From positions 142,654,091-142,718,090 of the forward strand of contig OY282560.1 of the NCBI GenBank assembly GCA_958295665.1: 64,000 nucleotides of DNA. Reading direction: 5' to 3'. The DNA is from Tipula vernalis (Eukaryota > Arthropoda > Insecta > Diptera > Tipulidae). Positions 57,166-64,000 of the stretch are shown piece after piece (position 1 is the stretch's first letter; the number at the start of each line of letters is the position of its first letter). Below the pieces are notes generated by a model, which saw only the letters and a program-made list of their open reading frames with translations, ran no database searches and was not told where the DNA came from. Both the position numbers and the translations under genes were made by a program.

Positions 57166-58402
57166 TTATCTGCTGTAAGAACTGTAAGTAATAAATTTCC
57201 AAGAAGTCAACATTGATATGTTTTTCTAGAAGTCGGAATAAAAATTCCAATAATAAAATCATTGCCGAAACCGAGATGGAACTCTAAAAAAGGTAATTGG
57301 ACATAATTGGCCAAAGCGATAGATTCGAACATCAGATGAATTCCTCCGGTTGTTGAAAATTATAATAGATTTGTGGGACTCCTAATATCTACGGCTAAGC
57401 GATTTATTCCAAGACGGTTTCGAAGAACATACATTCCAAATTGGTCCGATGAATATAAAAGATTATGGTTGTTGTATCAAGAGAACGAATATAAAGAAAT
57501 TGCAGATGAATTAATTAATGAATTAAATCAGGAACGTACTGCGAAATGGATAAATTTAGTTGAAACAATGGATTTTTCACGTTCAAGCAGAAAAGCATGG
57601 GATTTACTAAAGAAAAGTGGTGATTCTTGTAATAAGAAGGGTGTTAACATTACAACAGTACATCCGAAGGATGTTGCGTCTAGATTAGTCAAAAATTCAA
57701 AATTTCGTATAACCAAAAATAAAATTCGAAACGTTAAAAATAAATGGAGAAGATCAAAGAAATTAATTACGGATTCTCCGTTGGCTTCGTCAGTATCTAT
57801 TCATGAAATTAAATGTGTACTAACATATCTAAAACCAAGAAAAGCTAGTGGAGTGGTTGAGGTGTTTCCCGAATTTATTATTAATTTATCAAAAAACGCC
57901 CGTAATTGGTTGGCGAAATTTTATTCTGATTGTTATAATCGTGGCAAAATTCCTCCCATTTGGAATTTATCAAAAGTTCGTGCCATTTTAAAACCTGGAA
58001 AGGACAAACATCTACCTGAAAATTATTGACCGATATCTTTGTTGTGCAATGGTTATAAAATTTTCGAAAAAATTATTTATAACAGAACTTTTCCAACACT
58101 TGATGAAAATATTCCAAATTATCAAGCCAGTTTTCGTCCAGGAAGAAATTGTTGTTATCAAGTTTTGTCTTTGGTAACACACATTGAAGCAGGATTCCAA
58201 GACAAATTACAAACAGCTGTTGCTTTCGTGGATCTGAGTGCAGCATATGATACGATTTAGAAGAAAGGATTGATGTTGAAATTAAGTAAGATTTTAAATT
58301 CAAAAACTTTAAACATGATCTCTGCTTTGTTATCGAATCGAAAATTTGTTGTACATTTGGGAAATCAGAAAAGTAGAATTCGATGTGTGAATAATGGATT
58401 GC

Positions 58403-58406
58403 CTCA
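58403..58406. other. 4-bp target-site duplication of the MITE, left
   Basis: CTCA, repeated at 58,575-58,578. Removing one copy and the 168 bp between restores CCTCAAGGTTCAG, which reads P-Q-G-S. Confidence 0.85.
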
Positions 58407-58574
58407 TGCCGAGTTTACGACCATTTTCTGAAGAAAAATTTTCAACAGGCAACCAATCGACGTAGTCTATTTTGTAAACAAATTTCCCCTTCCGAACATA
58501 ATTCTTTTGTTTTCTATTTAAAATATATTGAATCTGCTGAAAATTTTTCTTCGGAAAATGGTCGTAAACTCGCA
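58407..58574. mobile_element. 168-bp MITE inside the LINE
   Basis: The inverted repeats are about 40 bp and nearly perfect. The left end is TGCCGAGTTTACGACCATTT and the right end (complement) TGCGAGTTTACGACCATTTT. They enclose about 85 bp, and CTCA is duplicated on both sides. The insertion point is fixed by the coding sequence of the reverse transcriptase it breaks. The superfamily is not recognised. Confidence 0.9.
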
Positions 58575-59040
58575 CTCAAGGTTCAGTTCTTGCTCCTGTT
58601 TTGTTCAATGTACATACATACATCTGGTTTGCCAGAAACAAAATCTAGAAAGTTTCTTTAGGCTGATTATTTGGCAATAGCTTACCAATTTGCTTACAAT
58701 GACAGAGCGGTGGTTGATGCAGAGCGTACTTTGACGTTGGATTTGAATTTACTAAATGATTATTACAAGAATTGGCTACTGAAGGCGAATCCCAGCAAAA
58801 CCGAAGTTGCATTTTTTCATTTATCAAATCAACATTCGAATACTCGTTTAAATGTTTACATCGATGGAATTTTAATGAAATTTAATCAGAATCCGATGTA
58901 TTTGGGAGTTACTTTGGATCGAGCTTTAACTTTTAGAATTCATTGTTTCAAATTTGGACAAAAGATTAAATCAAGAGTGAGCATTATCCAAAAACTATCT
59001 GGAACTCGATGGCGTGCGAATGCTAAAACGTAACGTATAT

Positions 59041-60706
59041 CAGCAATGTCACTAGTGTATCTATCCAATGTAAAAGTATTGTTAAAAAGTTTGTAACTCT
59101 TACCATTCAAGAGATAAAGAGATTTCTTAATAAAGAGAGTTAATTTACGTTATAAAATTAATATTTTGGGATCAAAAACGCTTGCACTCTAAAAAGATCG
59201 AAAGCTCGAGCTTTGCAAAATCAGCAGCTCTACTGCAGAGTAGACACCAAATTTTAAACTACAGACATCAAATTCTAAAATATATGATGGTAGATTGAAA
59301 TTAATTTTATTTTACATTTTCTCTAGTTCTAGTTTCTAATGTAGTGTTAAATTTAATTTTATAGTTAAATCACGAGCTTTATATTAAGCCCGATTTGACA
59401 TCTAAAGCTTTTTGAAATTTGGGTGAACGGTGAAATTTGTGGTAAAAGGATTGAACAATTTTTTGATTGCCAAATTTTGATTTAGTAGAGAAATTCGAGG
59501 CAGCAACATAACGCATGCTTAATGTCTCTGAATATTGTATAATGAATATATAACATAAATAAATAACCCAGAGTAAAACTTATTTTTGTCATTATTCGTC
59601 TCTTAAGTATCTTAAATATATAATAAAAGAAATCGCAACAGAAGTACATCCTAAGGACGTCTTTTTTATAAAACACTTATTTCCAATTTTTTCTGTTAAG
59701 TTTACTATGTACATGAAATTGTATACATTCGTATGTATGTCGAATATAATATACACATTTTATAAAAGTTATAAATATTTTTGGTTCAATAAAATAATAT
59801 TTATCGATGCCAAAGGTGTATTTTTATGTGCAGGGGGGGGGGAACCAGAAATGTTGAAACAATTTAGTAAAAAAAAAAAAATTGCTGGTAATTTTATTTA
59901 TATTAAACCGTGCAAACCAAATCTACTTATAAGACGAGTTATGAACTGATTGAAAATTAGTTTAAAAAATACTTTAAGCAGAGATATGTAAAAAATTGGA
60001 TTCAAACCTATAGATAATATCAAATCGTTTTGTTTTGCTGGGCTAAAATTGGCACGCATTATTGATCGAAATTTAATTAAATTTGTATAAAACTTTTTCA
60101 AAAGTATGCGTTAGTGTGTAAAGCACATTGAACCCTAGTATAAACAACAATTTACGTTTTTTGCATTAGCATTGAGCTGCATTATTGAAAATAAACCCCT
60201 ACGCTCTCGTCGGCAAAAGAAAATTTGCCCAATTAAATAAGAATTATGCCAAACAATTTCTTATCATTCGCACGTAATCCAATTATAATTATTTTAACAC
60301 TTTTTTGGAAAAACATAATTTCTATATTTTCATTGTGATACTGTCGTACGGTCTACAACAAAACAAAAATTGTTTCCCTATTATTGTATATTTGTATGTT
60401 CAACGGATTATATAAAAGTTAAATTTTGAGACTTAAACACAAAGTAAAAAAAATGTTAATCTTAAGAAAAGGAATTTTCATTTTTGTTTTAACCGCGTCT
60501 ATATCAAAAATATCAATTTTTCAAACGGATTTGCCATGGGAATAATTGAATTTAAAACATGACAATTTTTTACTTTAGTAAATAATTTCAGAATATTAGT
60601 AAGTTATTAGTAAGTAATTTCGGAGACAAAATACAATTTATGGTTTTATTATAAACTCCATAATACACGAAATTGTTAGAAAAAAATATTTCTGATTATA
60701 ACATTT
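59041..60706. other. AT-rich non-coding stretch
   Basis: It may include the unrecognisable 3' end of the LINE. A run of about 9-10 G at 59,831-59,841 stands out. No gene was seen. Confidence 0.45.
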
Positions 60707-60710
60707 TTGA

Positions 60711-60945
60711 CACTAGAACTACCAAACCGTAAAAATGACGGATTGTACATTTATTGAATTCAATTTTTTTTAATTATTCTGTTAATATTTTTTTGGAAGT
60801 TTATTATGAATTTTAACATAATCACTTTGTTGTCATATTAAAAGTCATCACAGATGATTCCCACAAAAATATTAACATAATAATTAAAAAAATTTAATTC
60901 AATAAATGTATAACCGGTCATTTTGACCGGTCGGTAGTTCTAGTG
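60711..60945. mobile_element. 235-bp piggyBac-type MITE
   Basis: The ends are CACTAGAACTACC on the left and its complement on the right, extending into about 85 bp of imperfect inverted repeat (both arms contain TACATTTATTGAATT). The right flank is TTAA (60,946-60,949) and the left flank TTGA (60,707-60,710), consistent with a piggyBac TTAA duplication mutated at one base. CCGGTCATTTTGACCGG is a small palindrome in the right arm. It does not share its terminal sequence with the element at 6,307. Confidence 0.85.
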
Positions 60946-60949
60946 TTAA

Positions 60950-61535
60950 ACCCGGCTGGATACAAATTTTTATTTTTTTTTATAATATGGTAAAAACATT
61001 TTTAAGCTTTATTTCGATATTGCTCTTAATTTAGTGCAAAATTGTAAATGAACTTTCTAAAGGAAATTTTTCGTTTTTCTTATTGAAAGGTAAAGCCTTA
61101 TAGTTATTGCACTTTGCCAATATTCACTCGATGATCTTCCAATCCCAGAGGTTAGTGTAGAATGTTTTGACCTAGGTTTAATTTATTTTATTTAGGATTT
61201 TTGTCATCTTTAGAAAATAATTTAATAAATGCTCGAGATTCAATTATTATTTAAGAACTTTAAAATTACAGAAATAGAACTAATTATCTGTTTGCGGTTG
61301 TTCAATAAAACATTGTAATCTAATGATTTTTAAAAGGTACTTGTCGATACATCCAGTATTACCCGATTAAATATTATAAATCATTTATGGGACCTCCAAA
61401 ATATCAACTATACCGGCTGAAAAGTTATTAATAAAGAAGACATTTCTGCCATTTTCTAAAAATGTATTTACTAATATAAGTCATTAGTTTTTAGTAAACA
61501 TAAAAGGCCGTATTCCGGATGATGCCTTAATAAAG
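60950..61535. other. AT-rich non-coding stretch
   Basis: Nothing supported between the MITE and the second piggyBac relic. Confidence 0.45.
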
Positions 61536-61757
61536 GTCATTGTCACGTTTTCAGTACCTACATAAAATTCGTTTTCCTTCGTGGGAAATTACAAACGATT
61601 GGATAGAAAGCGTATTAGCACGAACCTTTGAAATCCTCGGAATGAAGGTGCGTTTTATTTTACGTAACCAAGTCCATGTCTTAAACAATAATTGTGTAAA
61701 GTTTGGTTCAAATCGGTCAAGGCGTGTCGGTCTGTATAAATGTCATACGTAAAAATA

Positions 61758-61830
61758 TGGAAGATGCTAAAAGAGTAAGGAAGATGCTAAAAGGTAGAAA
61801 AATGTGGAAGATGCTAAAAGGTAGAATCAG
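61758..61830 (+). repeat. GGAAGATGCTAAAAG short tandem repeat
   Basis: GGAAGATGCTAAAAG occurs three times with spacings of 22 and 27 bp just upstream of the piggyBac relic. It keeps a lysine/arginine-rich frame open by chance. Confidence 0.75.
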
Positions 61831-61929
61831 TGGTATACCGCCGGTTTCCACTATGTTCCATTTGCTTTTATATCTATTTTATATGCACTAGGAGCTTATG
61901 AAGCAAGTTGTTTGAAGGTTTCATTTTTA

Positions 61930-62755
61930 TTGAGTAAGAAATGGGGACCCAGTTTTTTCTCAAGACAATGTCCAGACATAAATTTATGGAAATCCTTCGA
62001 TTTATTAGGTTTGATAAAAGATCTGTTTAAAAAATGATGAGTTACCCTTAATTTCTCAAACATGGTATACATTTATTGAAAACAGTCAGGACTTTTGTAA
62101 GTTTAATGCAAACATTACGATTGATAATAAATTGTTCCCAACAAAGGCGACATGCCGTTTCACGCAATAAGTGCAAAACAAGCCAGACAAATTTAGCATA
62201 AACTTTTGGTCAGCTTCGCACGTAAACACCAAATATCTTATAAATTGCTTCTCGTACTTAGGTAAAGATGAAAAACGAGCCTTTGAGCGAGTTCATAGTT
62301 CTCAAACTTGCTAAACCATACTTAGGGCGTGGAGAAAATATAATCACCGATAATTTTTCACAAGCTTTATACCGAAACTAAATTTGGTGTTGATATATAT
62401 ATACTTGATCAAATGGCACGAAAATACAGCGCAAAAGGAGGGTCTCGCGGATAGCCTTTGCCAGTCTTTTACAATATTTTAGGTTTAGCTGCAATCAACG
62501 CATGGGTGCTTTATAAGGAAACTGCACGGTTAAATATGTTAGCTTCAGCTTTCCGATCAGCGTGCCGTTGAATATAAAATTGAATCCAGAAACCTTCCTC
62601 AAATGTCACCCATATCATCAACAGAAAATCAGTCCAATATTCGCAAATTTTGTCAAATCTGATATTGTATCAAAACAAAACTATTAGTATATATTTCAAT
62701 TGCAGAAATACTATATGTTTGTAGTAAATGCACACAAAAAATAAAGTATCCGTGC
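61930..62755 (+). pseudogene. piggyBac transposase relic, internally deleted
   Basis: Readable blocks in piggyBac order: KKWGPSFFSRQ near 61,938, TFIENSQDFCKFNANITID near 62,070-62,125 (first catalytic Asp; the following Glu and Gln are changed), KLFPTKATCRFTQ near 62,130-62,170, KPDKFSINFWSASHVNTKYL near 62,183-62,240, then a jump to LDQMARKYSAKGGSRG near 62,405-62,455 (third-Asp region) and FYNILGLAAINAWVLYKE near 62,469-62,520. A CSKC-like segment near 62,720 may be the C-terminal zinc finger. About 150 residues, including most of the second-Asp region, are lost. No terminal repeats were found. The protein is a different lineage from the one at 6,642. Confidence 0.82.
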
Positions 62756-64000
62756 AAAAACTTCAATTTTTTCTTTTTCAAAATGAAATATGTTTATGTT
62801 ATTGTTTTGTAGCGATGTAGCGATTCACTCAAATGATCGCTCAAATACTCGTTTCATCACCACAATTCGATTTCAAATTAAATTTCACGTGTACATCTCC
62901 TTTGTCTATTTTTGCAATGTTAAATACATTTCCAGGCGTGCAGCTGCGTTTCAACTAGGGTATCCAATTTCTGTCCAAAATATGAATACCGGTATTTCGG
63001 TATTACTTGACAACAAAACCGAGATACCGGTGTTAATACCGGTATTGTTTATGTAACACTTATAGAAACTTAATCAATCTCGATTTACTTTTTGCGCAAT
63101 TTTCTTGTTAACCTAATTGTTTATTATAAAGTCAGGCCTTTTGTCAGCCTTTCTTGCAGTCTTATCGATAAAGATTTCGCTTCGTGCTTGTGGGTTTCAT
63201 TATCAACATCACTTTCTGATGTTGAGTTTGAAGCTTTATCTGGAGCTGGTGTTGAAGAAAACCGCTTTGTAAGATGGACAATTATATACTATACTATTTC
63301 TTTTCTAGTTAGTCAATTAAAATTGACGTCCTAGTCAAAAATGCTTTGGACTTGCTTACATTTATGCAAATATTGCAAAATGCAAGATAAGTTCGTCTAT
63401 CTAAGATTCTCTGGACAAAAGAGGTTTCCATTCGGTCAGCTAATGGTCCTGTTCCCAAAGGTTAAACCATGAATGCCAGGGTAGCGTCAACAGACAGAGG
63501 GGTGAGATTCCTCTTACACAACATTTCTACTGCCAGTTGACTGGTAAAATCATAGTTAGAAAGCGTTAATTATATACTCTAGAAACGCTCGTTTCGGTAA
63601 AGCTGATAGTTGCTTTGACTTCGATCGGAGCTTTTAAGATGCAATTTCTTAGTTTATAAAACCGCTCTATCATAAAAAGTAAGCTATTCCATTTTGTTTT
63701 TGGTTCTAATATTACAGATAGTTCTTTGCCGAATTCAGTTTAACATAAGATTTTAGACTAACATTTTTGGTAGGTGATCGTCAAAACAACTTTTCAATCT
63801 TTCTAATTTTATTTATTAATGGAGCAAAATTATTGGAACGTCCTTTTTGTTGTTTTTGAGCTATACGGTTAGATTGTTCCAACACTCACAAAAAAAAAAT
63901 TAATATATTGCGTTACTCTTCTTGAACTTTGCTTTGTTTATAAATTTTCAAGAGTTTATAAAAAATTTTACTTCATACGATTCATATAAGAATTCTGACT
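62756..64000. other. Non-coding stretch with an ATACCGGTATT cluster
   Basis: At 62,960-63,050 the words ATACCGGTATT and TACCGGTGTTAATACCGG form direct and inverted repeats, probably an element end. At 63,390-63,560 the GC content rises but no domain is seen. The rest is AT-rich. Confidence 0.4.

Larger units (their letters stand above)
57373..59040 (+). pseudogene. LINE reverse transcriptase, interrupted by a 168-bp MITE
   Basis: A long frame (57,373-58,029) ends in KPRKASGVVEVFPEFII, then KVRAILKPGKDKHLPENY. A TGA then interrupts Y-R-P-I-S-L-L. Domain 3 follows as FVDLSAAYDTI at about 58,227-58,257 with a TAG directly after. NNGLP at 58,391-58,405 is split from GSVLAPVLFN by the MITE at 58,407-58,574. 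The catalytic Y/F-A-D-D block near 58,660 reads stop-A-D-Y-L-A, so a catalytic Asp is gone. The thumb region is well preserved: LLKANPSKTEVAFFHLS, then MYLGVTLDRALTF near 58,900. The motif style is jockey-superfamily. It ends near 59,033. No poly-A or 3' repeat was identified. Confidence 0.88.

Overview
The window reads as AT-rich (about 30% GC by eye) eukaryotic DNA from an animal, most likely an insect and plausibly a fly. The reasons are the mix of mobile elements (piggyBac, mariner, pogo, hAT, Gypsy, Penelope-like, jockey-type LINEs, FLYWCH/MULE-like), the intron-type GT/AG signals and the long A/T runs. There is no bacterial gene organisation. The species assignment is inference. The best host-gene candidate is one initial coding exon at 25,252-25,401 on the + strand, a 50-codon signal-anchor N-terminus followed by a splice donor. 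Two weaker minus-strand candidate exons lie at 1,813-1,930 and 2,244-2,353. Everything else with coding character is a decayed or nearly intact transposable element.

Layout. 1-6.3 kb: AT-rich DNA, two possible exons and an unrecognised minus-strand coding relic (3.4-5.24 kb). 6.3-9.07 kb: a piggyBac element complete at both ends (17-bp terminal repeats, TTAA duplications) with a frame-broken transposase. 9.945-10.362 kb: a 418-bp MITE with 31-bp perfect terminal repeats. 15.1-23.7 kb: a graveyard of a family-A repeat carrying an AATCCC-type array, two LINE reverse-transcriptase relics (one split by an internally deleted mariner), a minus-strand relic with an HDxFxGIVPF motif, and two Penelope-like fragments with nearby GTCTAC-rich arrays. 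25.2 kb: the host-gene exon. 26.4-27.1 kb: a 162-bp tandem repeat. 29.6-31.5 kb: a FLYWCH/MULE-like relic on the minus strand, split by a 759-bp retroposon with a 13-bp target duplication.

31.8-36.0 kb: two family-A copies tail to tail, a kilobase-scale inverted repeat. The left arm is split by a 2,558-bp pogo/Tigger element with intact ends, TA duplications and a transposase carrying only three visible lesions in its readable part. 39.1-42.2 kb: a hAT-like non-autonomous element with an 8-bp duplication and an internally amplified 1.4-kb block. A shorter inverted relative lies at 54.8-56.3 kb. 43.4-45.2 kb: a Gypsy relic on the minus strand. 46.3-47.0 kb: a second copy of the retroposon, with its own target duplication. 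49.8-50.8 kb: a hAT deletion derivative with ATTAATCG-rich ends. 53.7-54.6 kb: the best family-A copy. 56.6-59.0 kb: a LINE with endonuclease and reverse transcriptase, interrupted inside its G-L-P-Q-G motif by a 168-bp MITE. 60.7-60.9 kb: a 235-bp piggyBac-type MITE. 61.9-62.8 kb: a second, internally deleted piggyBac transposase relic.

The window is best read as host-gene intron or intergenic DNA filled by layered insertions. Several layers can be ordered by nesting: pogo is younger than family A, mariner younger than the LINE relic, the retroposon younger than the MULE-like relic, and the 168-bp MITE younger than the LINE.
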